Below, one piece after another: positions 37,419 to 49,111 of a stretch of 64,000 bases of DNA; the stretch's first letter is position 1, and each line of letters opens with the position of its first letter. The notes under the pieces are model-generated. The model was not told where the DNA came from. It worked only from the letters and a program-made list of their open reading frames with translations, and did not search any database. The stretch lies in assembly GCA_030685235.1 (NCBI GenBank), contig MU839220.1, forward strand, positions 1 through 64,000, given 5' to 3'. Both the position numbers and the translations under genes were made by a program. The DNA is from Copromyces sp. CBS 386.78. Lineage: Eukaryota; Ascomycota; Sordariomycetes; Sordariales; Sordariaceae.

Positions 37419-37791
37419 GTAACTGTACCTGAATAGCATGGGGTAGTGGAGCTTGGGCCAACCACCCGCTGCTCGCAACACTTATGCTGGAAGCTTGCCC
37501 CGGTCAACAGGAATTGGGAGATATCGAGAAAAAAGAAAACACCCCAAGACCGAAAAGCCCGTTCCTGCCAGAGTCGCCTCAGTCGCTTGTGCTTGCGCCT
37601 GTGTTTGCGACGACAATTCGGGGTGTCATTTCCACCACCACCATGCACCAGTAGTACGTACCCTTCCTTTCTCGGAAACCACCCGACTCGAGAAACATGG
37701 ACTCCATGGAGAACTGGAGAAAGATGGAGACGCTGGCAATGGAGATGGAGATGGAGATGGAGCATGGAGAACCACTCAACTTACTCGAGTC

Positions 37792-40502
37792 ATGAACCCA
37801 GGACTCTGCTCTACTAGGATCCCTTTCCCAACCATGCGGTCGCATCATCTGGCACGCAACGCGACGACGACGACACCGAATGTGTACAGACGACTTCACG
37901 CCGCCGCCGGTTACCACCATCATCATCATCATGGCTTGTTGCGCCCACAATGCCCTGTAACAGGAGCCCTCTCTGCCCGTCGCTGTCTCCTCGACTCCTG
38001 CCAACATGACGTTCCTCACATTCCACAAACCTCCAAGAGGACCTTCATCAGCCTCTTCACGCCGAAGCCCGAACGAGTCGTGAAGCTGCCCCATTTTGAC
38101 CCGGGCTACAATGTGCTTCTCCAGTACCGGAGGAGCGAGGTTGAACAGGAGCGCCCTCCTCCGCGGGACCAGCTGGTGATGGCGTTCAGGAAGTTGACAA
38201 AGTTCAAGACCGACACCAATAAACCACTGAATCCCAACCAGGCCTTCCTTTTGAGAACGGTGTTGCATTATCTTATGGTCACCAAGCCCGAGGCTGACGC
38301 TCCCGTTGATGTTAAAATGAAGGATCTCGAGACGGCCATGGACGCTGCATTGCTGCCTCCTCGGGGCTCTCCCGAATTCCATCTTGCGCTGGTCCGGTTG
38401 CTGCACGAGGAGATCATGCGCAGGAGGTTCATCTTGTTGAATCCCGACGAGCGCAAAGTGCATTTGACCGCAGACGACTTTGGGAAATACATCAAGGCAT
38501 TGACGCAATACGGAGGCTCCCTGGAAGCAGCAGGTCGGGTGAAAGAGTTCTGGCAACAATTGAAGGACGAAGGGAGCGGTGTCAAATTCAAAGGCGCGGG
38601 GAGAATGCTGATTACGGTCTTGCAGGGCCTGGCGGACGAGGGTCGCGAAGAGGAACTGTTGAAGTTCTGGGAGGAGGCACAAGAGATGACAGGCACCGAA
38701 TACATCCCGGGCGTGCACCAGGTCTTCGTGGGGTTTTATGCGAAGCAGGACAAGATCGAGGAGACAAAGCAGTGGTACAACAAGCCTATAAATGGCGGCT
38801 ATTCTTCCTCGGGAGAGACGTTGCTGGAATTGGTGCGATTATCACGACGATCAAGCCAGAAGGAGAAGTGGGACGAATGGCTTTTGTCGGTCTTTGAGGA
38901 GGTGGTCAATGATCCGTATGCGAAAAAGGGGTCATTGGACGCCTTCTTACAATGGTCCGTTTTAGCTCTGGAAAAGGGGCCAGACGGCATCAAGAAATAC
39001 CTCCATACCATGGCCAGCGGCGATTTCTATAAAAGTAACCTCAAAGGTAACTACAAAAGTGACAAGGTTACGGTTGACGCCACCACCATCAACCGGCTTA
39101 TGGAAGCCGCCATGGAAAATGGGAATCCGTACATGGCTGAGAGGTTTTGGCAGCTGGCCAAGGACTTCGACGTCGAGGCTGACGTTCACACCTACCTCAA
39201 TCAAATGTCTTATCGACTCGACGCCAACGACATCGAAGGGGCTCATCAAATATTCTCGAAACTCGCAGGCGGCGCTGTCGAGATCGAATTCGAAGAAGAC
39301 CTGCCCGTAATGAACAAGTACCTCCGCGTCTTGTGCGCGCAGCCGGAACCCGACATCCAGCGCATCCTAACCATCACCTCGGCTCTCGAGCAGCGGCACG
39401 CCGTCCTAGAGCCGGAAACCATCCTCGCACTCTGCCTCGTCTTCCTCAACCACGACCAGAAGTTCGACGTGATCGATACCCTCTCCCTCCACTCGGTCTC
39501 CATCAGCCACATCGAGCGGCAGCAGATCTACAAAGCCTTCGTCGACTACATCTGCTCCCCCTCAACCACGACCGACCGCGCCTGGGACGCCTACTCGCTG
39601 CTGCGGCAGTACTTCCCCGAGACCTCGGTCGACGACCGCGTCCGGCTCATGGAGTCATTCTTTGAGCGTAAGAAGCCCGAGATGGCCTGCCTCGTGTTCG
39701 GTCACATGCGCGCCCACGACGACGAAAACATGCATCCCACCGCCGACATCTACGTGCGCTGTCTTGAAGGGCTAGCAAGGTGCCCCCCACCCGAGCAGCA
39801 CCCCACCGACCCGGCGTCTTCCCTGAAGATGGTGCACAACATGCTCAAGATGGACACGCGCGTGGAGATGAGCACGAGGATGTACAACGCCTTGATGCTG
39901 GCGTACGCGGCCGGCGGCGACCCTTTCACGGCGCTGGATTTCTGGGAGGAGCACATCACCCGTTCGGCTGAGGGTCCGTCGTATAACAGCTTGGCCATCG
40001 TGTTTTGGTGCTCTGAGCTGATCCCGCTGGGCGATCGGTATGCCAGGCCGCTGTGGCAGAAGATGTTGCGGATGGATCTGGAGGTGCCGCAGTTCGTGTT
40101 TAACGCGTATTGCGCGTCTATTGCGCGGAGTAATGCGGGGTGGGGGAGGAAGATGGAGGAGGTGTTTAAGCTGATTAAGGGGACGGATGCGAGCTTTGGG
40201 TATGGGGCTAGTATGATGACGTGAGTTGTGCCTCCCTCCCTCCGCCCTTTTACTTGTTGAAAGACCTTCCTGAAAAAAAAAAAAAAAAGAAAGAAATTCG
40301 AAATGCTGACAGTGAACTGAACAAACAAAACAGGCTCGGAGCAACCTACAACGCCCTCCCTGACCCGTTGTCCAAGGAGGAGTTCGCGGGCTGGGCAAAG
40401 GAGGAGTACCCGGAGGAGTGGGCGAGGTTGGAGAGTAAGGGGCAGAAGGAAACCGAGTACTCGGGGCCTATGTTCAACATTACCAGGCAGTTCGAGGCTT
40501 GA
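37792..40502 (+). CDS. cia84: mitochondrial PPR-like protein, probable complex I assembly factor CIA84
   Basis: Two exons (37792-40220, 40334-40502; intron 113 nt) give 865 residues. The N-terminus is basic and hydroxylated (MRSHHLARNATTTTPNVYRR from the second ATG), as in mitochondrial presequences. The block RTFISLFTPKPERVVKLPHF with PPPRDQLVMAFRKL after it, and the long helical-repeat body, fit fungal CIA84, a PPR-type protein. CIA84 binds the large membrane-arm intermediate of complex I during assembly and was first described in Neurospora. Another mitochondrial PPR protein is the main alternative. The first ATG in frame is 37792; 37834 has a better context (ACCATGC) and would give 851 residues. 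The open frame extends further 5' but has no ATG there. A His6 run (YHHHHHHG) lies near the N-terminus. The hAT element ends 370 bases upstream. Confidence 0.72.
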
Positions 40503-41128
40503 TCTGCTACATAAGATATCGACAGTAAGTTAAAGAAAGGAAGAACAGGACTTGTACAGAAATTCATGTTTTTATAGTTAAAGAGAGAGAGAGAGCCAGA
40601 GATAGGCTTGCATTGTTGTATGATTGTTGAGTTAGCTGGATTTTTGAGGTTTTGAGCGGGTGGACAAGAATGAGACGGTTGATTTGTCTTTGGGTTTGGC
40701 TGTACAGTACAGTTTAGCATATTTAGACAAAAGCTAGATGGTAGATATAGGAAACGGCTTTTGTCTACAGGTAGTCTTTTTGGTCTTTTCTTAGACATCA
40801 GGAGGAAGTGATCATCGATCATTCACTCCGTCCGTTCATATGTTCACTGTCCGAATTCCTTCAGCGTCAATCACCCTTTGATGGCCTCCACCCGAGCAAA
40901 AACCTTGCGAAATAACATTCATGTGCTGTGTATAACAGTAATAATACACCAACTCTATAAAAGCCGTTATAGAGTCCACCTAGATCAACCACATCTTTCC
41001 GGCCCATGCCATCCATGCTGCTAACCCCACAGCATCACGCCCGTAACCGCCCAGTCAAGCGCAATCTCCCTATGATTTTCCCCTCAACCTTCCACTCATC
41101 CTCCCAGACCTTCCTGGCCATATGCAAT
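40503..41128. other. convergent 3' intergenic region
   Basis: These 626 bases lie between the stop codons of two convergent genes for mitochondrial proteins. It is AT-rich, as expected of 3' UTRs, with a short GA repeat near 40585. I see no gene. Confidence 0.55.
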
Positions 41129-42104
41129 CTAGTTCTCATCCTCTCCATCAAAGTTCTTGGTCTTGTTCGCCTCCCGACCCTTGGGTACGACAAGCGGCAA
41201 CAAGTGCCTACCCGTGCTCTGCTTGAGGATCTCGGGGTGCTTGTGCACGGAGGGATGGATGCCGAGGCCGATGGCGCGCCGCACCATCTTGGCGATCTTC
41301 CGCTGGTTGACGGGTTTCAGGCCGGTCTCCCTGGAGTGCCTTATCCGGCCGAAGGAGGTCATGAAGTCGGAGACGAGGGAGAAGTTCTGTTGCCGCCGGG
41401 AGTGTGAGTGTCAGCATTGAAATTTCGTGGAAAAGGGGGTCGAGTTGAGGGGAGATGGACAACAAAAAAACATACACGATAGTTATCCAAAGGACTAAAC
41501 CCAAGCTGATCAACCGCATCCGCCGGCGGCATCCACTGCCCTTGCGGGGGGCCCTTCATCTCGTACGCCGACAGGTCGCGCGGCGCGTACACGTCGCCGT
41601 TGTTCCACCGGCGCTTCATCTGCCTCATGTAGTTGGCGGACGTCACCTCGGACTGCAGCAGCTCCTGCACCTTCTGGCTGTTGTTGTAGTTGTCGCGTCC
41701 TGCGTTGCTGTTGTTGCTGTTGTAGTTGTCTCTTCCTCCTCCTCCTCCTCCTCCTCCCCGGCTGCCGGCACCGCTGTTCAGGAGGTTGAACATGTCCAAC
41801 TTGTACTGGTTGGAGCCCGACGAGCTGTTGGGGGAGGTGGTGTTGCTGTTGCTGTTGTTGGAGGTGCGCGGGGCGTTGTGGAAGGAGGTGGTGGGGATGT
41901 CGCGGACTATTGGTGGGTGAAGCATCGTTAGCTATGCGTTATTATGTCTGTAGAGCTGTGTATCGAGGCGCATCGTGTTTGCGACACCGAACGGAGCGAC
42001 ATACTGGCAGCGGCCGGCGAGGTGGTCGAGAACTGGGCGGTCCTCTGGCCGGCAGTGCGGGACTGCCTGAGCGCAGAGGAAAGGAATTGACGAGAGGACG
42101 ACAT
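41129..42104 (-). CDS. rsm18: mitochondrial small-subunit ribosomal protein S18 (bS18m)
   Basis: Three minus-strand exons (42104-42005, 41906-41476, 41386-41129) join in frame to 262 residues; introns are 98 nt (with a GCTAAC branch site) and 89 nt. Exon 1 encodes a clear mitochondrial presequence, MSSSRQFLSSALRQSRTAGQ, ending FSTTSPAAA. A Ser/Asn/Gly-rich low-complexity region follows, then the conserved S18 domain: FSPLDNYRNFSLVSDFMTSF across the second junction, then GLKPVNQRKIAKMVRRAIG and HPSVHKHPEIL. S18 sits on the platform of the mitoribosomal small subunit beside S6 and S11. The start at 42104 is chosen because it alone supplies the presequence; the frame from 41925 has no leader. 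It shares its upstream region with IMP3. Confidence 0.92.
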
Positions 42105-42733
42105 GATGGTGGTGGTGGGGTGTGGTGATGGTGATCACAACAGCTTTGACAGCTGGGCGTTGGCGATGTGTAGAAGTCCACCCGGGAATTGGAGTTCCGT
42201 TTCGCGATCGGTCGGACTCGGGGATCGGGGGGTCGCGACGGGAGATGCGGCGGCGGCGGGCACACGGTAGTGTAGGGCGATTGGCTCCGGGCCGGCAGCG
42301 ACACTTTTTGGCGGATCAATCAACTTTTCGGCGCACTGCCGGGGCCTGCCGCGAACTGGGAGCTGTTGCGGCTGACAGCTGGCAGGGCGACGGGAGAGCT
42401 GAAGTGGAAGGTCAGGTCCTGAATGAAGCAGTTTGTTTGTGGGGTAAAATGGAGCCCGTTGCAGGCCAAGAGCGCGCTAAGCAAATGGGGTCCGGCAGGC
42501 GAGAAACTGTGGGGCAAGATTTTTCATTGCAGCAAAAGTTCAACGCCAGAACACCACCACCACTGCAGCTGCTACTATCAGGATTACGATAGTGAACCAT
42601 CCATCCATCCATCGCCTCCACCCCCTTGACTTACGATTGATACCACATTTTCATACCCTCCCACGACGGCCTTTTTCTTGAAAGCGACCAAGACCGACAC
42701 TTCAATCAGTAACACAGGCAACAAACCGCCAAC
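42105..42733. promoter_or_regulatory. divergent promoter region, rsm18 and imp3
   Basis: These 629 bases separate the start codons of two divergent ribosome-related genes: mitoribosomal S18 on the left and IMP3, for cytosolic ribosome assembly, on the right. The region contains short CCAC/GGTG repeats at the left edge and a CATC repeat at about 42597-42614. A shared promoter is inferred from the arrangement only. Confidence 0.55.
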
Positions 42734-43468
42734 ATGGTCCGCAAGCTCAAGCACGCGGAACAGAAGCTTCTTCGAAAGACCGACTTCATCAACTATAAGT
42801 CGGACAACAAACACAGAGATCACGATGTCGCCAGGTGAGTTCACCCAGTCGAAGTGGCATTGTGAGGGAACATTATGTTAACAGTTTTACAGACGATACA
42901 TGATTCAGAAGCCCGAGGACTATGTATGTTAATCCAATCAAGGATGAGGCTCACAGTGACTTTTCACAATGACCATTACTGACCCCCTTCTAGCACAAGT
43001 ACAACAGGATGTGCGGTTCCCTCCGCCAACTCGCCCATCGCCTCAGTTTGCTTCCCCCAGACAACGAAGTGAGGCGGAAGCACGAGGAGCTTTTGCTTGA
43101 CAAGCTTTATGACATGGGCATTCTTTCGGTATGTCTCCCGGTATCAAGCTTCACTTTGAGCAGCTATTAACGTCCGACAACAGTCCAAGTCCAAGCTGTC
43201 GCAGGTGGAGCATCAGGTCACAGTCTCGGCCTTTGCTAGAAGGCGACTACCCGTCGTCATGACCAGACTTCGTATGGCCGAGACCGTACAAGCAGCGACC
43301 AAGATGATCGAGCAGGGCCACGTACGTGTCGGTGTTGAAGAGGTCCGTGATCCTGCTTTCTTGGTGACGAGGAGTATGGAGGACTTCGTCACTTGGTCTG
43401 TCGGCAGCAAGATCAAGCAGAACATCATGAAGTACCGCGACAAGTTGGACGATTTCGAGCTTCTCTAA
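42734..43468 (+). CDS. imp3: U3 snoRNP protein IMP3 (S4-domain)
   Basis: Four exons (42734-42834, 42893-42923, 42994-43128, 43184-43468) join in frame to 183 residues, the same length as the yeast protein. All introns are GT-AG and 55-70 nt. The protein starts [20 protein letters not shown] and carries an [20 protein letters not shown] block encoded across the tiny 31-nt exon 2. An S4 RNA-binding domain follows (about 108-170; [20 protein letters not shown], then IEQGHVRVG). IMP3 binds U3 snoRNA and promotes its pairing with pre-rRNA in the nucleolar small-subunit processome, needed for 18S rRNA maturation. Identification is certain from length and motifs. Confidence 0.96.
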
Positions 43469-44323
43469 ATGGGAGAGCATGGCTGTGGACGGCATATCAG
43501 GAAGTGGTAATGGTACGTTGGGGGAAAGGCTGGGGAAAATGGATCACTGGGAAAGAGCATACTTCTGCGTTGTTTGCAAGTTGGCATTGGGTGGAGTGCT
43601 CATATGCGAGCAACTCTTCTGTGGCGTTTAGGGTAAAGGCATTCAAAATTTGTGAAAGGGATTTCAAGATACCACAACCATTTGGGTTTCCAGGTCAATA
43701 TCTCGGAGTTGCGGAAGTGCAGGGCTCTCTCAGCTGAACTTGCAGTGATGGATGACTAAAGCCTGGTGAGTCTTCCTTCCGAACTACCTTAATCTCTAGT
43801 TACCTCTATCTGACACTGTCACTAGTGCTCCTGCCTTCTTTCCGTTCAGTTCCTCAAAACTGGCAGCACACGGACCAAAACATCTGGCGAGCCTCGCTCC
43901 TTCCCTAAAAAGTGCACCATGACAATACCGCTCTTCCCGTAGGTACTTGTGGGCTCCCGCCATTCACCTCGCTCACTCCTTCATAGATGTCGTCCCTTGG
44001 CCTATTCCTCTTCTTGGCTTTTCGTTCTTCATCTTCCGCTCCACTCCCTACCTAGAGAGACTGACCTAACAAATGTCTCCATATTCTTAACGACGCATTA
44101 TCACTCACTTCACCCTTTATCCTCAGCTTTATCCCTATTCTACATGGTCTTGGCTCTCCTGGTTGTCTTTTTTTCTGTTACCAAGGTTTCCTAATACTCT
44201 TCGTACTCCTAATCTTGGTCATAATCTTGACATCAACCACGGTTGAATTTCCCTTCGACACCCTGAGACACCGGGCTCCGTACCAGACCAATACCGTCTC
44301 ATCCTCTACCATACAAAACAACC
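43469..44323. other. intergenic, 3' UTR and promoter
   Basis: This holds the 3' UTR of imp3 on the left and the promoter and pyrimidine-rich leader of the large transporter gene on the right. No coding sequence or repeat was recognised. Confidence 0.55.
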
Positions 44324-47300
44324 ATGCCTACCTTCGACAAGATCCACATTCAAGATGCGAACCCATACTCTGGGCCCATCGATCCGCCACCATACCAGCG
44401 TGCTCACTCTCCGGAGATGCCTGTCTCTGGCCCCAGAGGCAACAGTGCCTACCAGGAAGCACTGAGCAACTTCTCGCATTCTCGGTACTCTTCGACAGAT
44501 CGTGACTCGATTCCCAAGTATGAGCATCTCGACTCGGTTCCAAGTCCGAATATAACCATCAAGTCAGGCAACACGAGGTTCCTGATTCCTCCGCGGCAAC
44601 GTATGTCTAAAGAGTCATCTTTGTCCCCAAAGTCCGCTAACTGTTCACGATGCAGATCCTTTCACTCCCACGGACACTACGCCTATGAGTTCTAGAGTCC
44701 CGCGCAAGGCAAGCTCCCGGGTCACATTCGATCCTTCGCCCCATGATCTTGAGTCGCCACCGGAATCGTGCCGCGACTACTTCTATGGCGCAACGTATGA
44801 GGAAGACCCGCCCGGCCCTTCTGCCAATGTCAACGGATCCCCCGGGAAGAGCTAGAACCTCTACCCACTCAAAGAATGGATGGAGACGAGCGGAAGCCAA
44901 GATCCATCAAGGAGTGACCATGTCCACCATGCAGTGCCCGATAGTCAAGTGTCCCAATCTGTCACTTCAGACCATCATCACGAGCATGGTCACAGCTTGG
45001 AACCCAAAGTTCGAACGGTTGCGGAGCTCGCAAAGTCTAGAACAAACGATCCCATCGGACGAAGGGGAGTGCCAGAGGTTGTTCCATCGTCGGATCTGCC
45101 GCCCTTGTATCGCCCAGAGGGAATGCTCGACTTGGCTACATACATTGCCTCCCGGGATCCGAGTCCCCTAGGCAACCAACAAGCTCAAGGGTTTGTTACA
45201 AGCCATCATCTTGATGGTACAACGCGCTACCGTGGGCAAAGAAACGTTTCGAACGTCAGTCCAGCCCGCCCGGATTTCCTTCGTCACCATAAGTACACCG
45301 ACGGCCGCATGAACCGTTATTCTGGCCAATCCTTGACACCAACATTGCAGCCATATAACGATGGCGATGGCTCAAGAGACTTTACTGTTGATCAAGCAGT
45401 AATGCCTCGCGGGTTCGCAAGACACAGACCAGCATCTGAGCTTGTCGCATACTGGGAGTCAATCCAAGGTGATAACGATGCCAACAATGCCACGCCCGCC
45501 CACCAAGGCTTGCCACAACGACCTAGGGCTGATAGTACGACCGTCTCTCCCGATTTTATGGGAAACACGAATCGTACTGTTCTCGGTAAAGCACCCGGGG
45601 AGAAGCTTTATCCTGTAGCTGAACATATCTCAGTGCCATCAGACAATAATTCAGACCCAGCGGCGACGTCGTCAGCCATGGCAAACTTGAACCGCACAAG
45701 AGCCTGGCTACGAGATCTGATCAAGCAACCGCAGCCTTATAAGACGAAGTTCACTGAGCTTCCGCACAAGGATTCAATGCATGAGCCCCTATTGGACGAC
45801 TACGACTCTACGGATCCTCGGTCCCTGCTAAGGAAATCCACCGCTGGTGCCTCCATAGACATGAAATTCCGGAGTACTGTCAATAACCTCGAGAACCTTC
45901 TCAGTGAAGCAATGGAGCTGGCAGCAGCAACCGCCCAGCGAGAAGTTGAACACCAGTGCCCAGACTATTATGAGCTTGACGAGCTCGCTCACCGCGATGT
46001 GCCGACACCCCCGGGTGTACACCAAAGCTTTCCCAGTGAAAATGGGTCGATGGTGAATGAGGTGGGCGACTTTGACTACTGGACTGCTGTAGAAAGCGCC
46101 TTGGGGATCCAGCCTAGGAATGACAATAACAGACGGGAGCCGAAGCATTACCGATCAGCTCCAGGAATGCGCAGTAGGAACGTGGCAGTCAAAATTCCAG
46201 AGAGAATATCCAGTTTGAAACCCAAGGCCAAATCAAGCTATTCAACTCTCGGTGGCCCTCGCTACGAAGAATTAGGCGAAGAACATCCGGCGCAGCACCC
46301 GGCTCCAGGGCCAGCTGGTCTGAGGACCAAGCAGTCATCAAGATCGATAATCCCAGTCAGCCCACCCGCCAGTACAGACTCACCGCCGACGTCAGGGTGT
46401 CTGCCAAGGGTTGCTTCGAGGCTTAGAAGCTACCGCAGCTTTGGCGCAATACGGCCTCTGCGCCGTGTCAGTTCGTTGCGACCGCAAGCTGATGGTGCCA
46501 TGGATACCCCTGGCGACGAAAGTGATTCTAAAATCGTTCGTGCATCACTCAAACACAGAGTTCCGGTTACAGGTAAGTGAACATCTGGGGCAATCAATGT
46601 CTACGCATAATTACTGACCAGTATCAAGGGCTTGATGGACCAGCCGCGTCAACTGGGAATCGTTCACAGCAATCACATAACTCGTGGAATTACGGCGATG
46701 ATTCAAGGGGTCTGGGAGAAGGCGAGTCAAGGGACGCGCCAGATACTCGGATTGATCTGCGTGGAAGGTCTCATGTCAGCCTTCGTGGCTACCAGGGGTT
46801 TAGCCTGGCACGAGCGTACCGTCGACAACCAGTAGCCCGAGACTGGTCTACTGCCCGTAAACGGTTCGTTGCCGGAGTCGCATGTCTGAGCACTGCGTTG
46901 ATCGGTATGGTTATCGGCATCTATGCTGGTCTTGTCCCGTCCATCCAGTACTGGATAGCTGATCTCAATCATTATGCTATCTTGGGTAATGTCTTCTTCT
47001 ACCTGGGCTTGGCCGTTCCCACCTTTTTCTTCTGGCCTCTACCGTTATTGCACGGTCGGAAACCGTACATCCTGTCAAGTTTGATACTAGCGATGCCTTT
47101 ATTGTTCCCCCAGGCTATTGCCGTCAGCACATGGCGGTCACCATACGTGAGCACTTGGAGATGGGCCCTTCTAGGCTCACGCGGGTTCATGGGGCTCACT
47201 CTTGGGTTTGCGAGTATGAACTTCCACTCCATGCTGACGGACCTGTTTGGAGCCTCGCTCATGAGTGGTAATCCACACCAGGAGGTAGTCGACAAGTTCG

Positions 47301-49111
47301 ACGTACGCAGACACGGAGGCGGCATGGGCGTCTGGCTGGGACTGTGGACGTGGTGCTTCACTGGCTCCATTGGCATTGGGTTCCTGATCGGAGCAGCGAT
47401 CATCAACAGTCTCAACCCATCATGGGGCTTTTACGTCAGCATCATGATGATAGCTGTCGTACTTCTTCTGAATGTCATTTGCCCGGAAGTCCGACGCTCT
47501 CCTTTCAGACGGTCTGTGGCAGAGGTCAAGGACGGTAAACAGGTGTCACGGAGAGTTGCTCGTGGGGAGGTCATGATGCACCGGGTGAAAGATGGTCCGA
47601 CCTGGTGGTGGCAGGAAGTCTAGCACGGTATTCTACTATCACTGGAGATGCTTCGACAACCCGGATTCATGATTATGGCCGTGTATGTGGGATGGATCTA
47701 CGCGCAGGTGATTCTCATCATCTGTCTGCTTGGCTCCCTCACGTCAAAGGACTACAGGCTCAGGTCGCCTCTGGTAGGCCTTTGTGTTGCGTTTATCTCA
47801 GTTGGCGCACTGGCTTCAATACCTTTCCAGAAGGCGAACATATTCTCCCGCCACAGGAACCACCCTCAGCTGTCTAACATGGACACCCTTCTCGACAAGA
47901 AATTCACCTGGACGTCTCATCTTCTTCGCCGCGCCATATTTCTCACCCTTTTGCCTGTTCTAGGCATGGCATACACGGTGTCTTCAGCTGGAGGCCACAT
48001 ACCGGTGCCTGTCCCTGTTCTTTTTGCTACTCTGATAGGCACCATATCTGCCCTTGCAGTAGCCGAATGTAATGGACTCATCATGGAGAACTTTGACTGC
48101 TCCGACCTCCTCCCGGGTATGATTGGCCGCCCCCGAGGCTATTCGGACAAGCAACCGAAGCGCACCAACTACTCGTCACACCCACGGATAGCTGCTGGGT
48201 TTGCTGTCTGCCATACCTTTGGCTTCCTTCTTGCGGCATTAGCGACCGCTGTAGCCGGAACAGCACAGCGAAACCTCGGCCAGCGGGAGGCAACCGGTAT
48301 TGTAGCTGGCGTGCTGTTTCTGTTGACTGTCCTCTTGCTTGCAGTCCTTGTTCGTTTCAAGGAAATCGAAATCATTCCAGTCTCGAAGACGGTCGAGATG
48401 GAGAAGTGGCAGAAGATTCGTCGTGAGAGCATTCGCAAATCCATCATTGAGATCAAGGCTGGAAGACCCCTTCCAGTGACCATGACTGATGAGGAGATTT
48501 GGCGTCCTCACCTTCCTGGAAACCCATCCAGCCAATTCCGAAGAGTCAACGTACTGGAGTTGGGCGCAATGACAAGATGGACCGAGATCCGGAAGAAGAA
48601 CAAGCTGATTGACGAATCGGCCGCACATTTGAATCGAGCTGCGCTTGAGTCTGCGCGTATGGCTGTCGAGGATGCCACTGGAATTGGCGCACGAACTACA
48701 AATCTTATCCGAAAGGTCAGCAGTCGCAAGGGAAGGAGAAAACAGGGTCAACCCCAACGCACGATGTACAAGCACCGAGGTGTGCCAGTTCAGACAGAAG
48801 AAGCAGGCCCAAGCCGTGGTGACACAGCGTCGCCCAACAGGTTTGGTCTTTATCGGTTTGATTCTGAGCCAATGAGGGCTGGTAAGCAAACACCTACTCT
48901 TACAGTGCCTCATGAATCAGATGGCTTCTCCTCCCAAGCACATTCTGACCGAGAGACTGGGAGTGTGCTTGAGCGGGCCGTTCCTGAGGAGGATGAGGAC
49001 ATGGATGACTTTATTACTTCCTCGGAAGATGACGGGAATGACAGAATTGAGTTGGAGGAACTGGGACCCTTGGAGGGCCCTCCAAGCGGGCATGCAAGGA
49101 AGGAGGTTTGA
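44324..49111 (+). CDS. large 12-helix MFS-like membrane protein, interrupted by two in-frame TAG codons
   Basis: Three exons (44324-44600, 44656-46572, 46629-49111) form one continuous frame of 1559 codons, broken only by TAG at 44853-44855 (codon 159) and 47621-47623 (codon 1063). The first ~840 residues are hydrophilic and low-complexity. Twelve hydrophobic helices follow, the first near VAGVACLSTALIGMVIG and the last near GIVAGVLFLLTVLLLAVLV. They are arranged 6+6 around a cytoplasmic loop, then comes a charged ~250-residue tail. This is an MFS-like layout; substrate and membrane are unknown. The second TAG falls in the central loop between helices 6 and 7, with clear coding on both sides. 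Intron 1 (55 nt) has GCTAAC and CAG; intron 2 (56 nt) has CTGAC and an unusual AAG acceptor. Either this is a disrupted allele or unpredicted splicing removes the stops. Confidence 0.7.

Noticed and set aside
37453..37791. Upstream extension of the cia84-like frame by 113 codons
   Set aside because: The extension has no ATG (it begins at TTG) and is low-complexity, so it is more likely 5' UTR.
44743..45171. 142-residue frame starting inside the transporter gene
   Set aside because: It is in another frame than the 566-codon frame that joins to the later exons; treated as a shadow.
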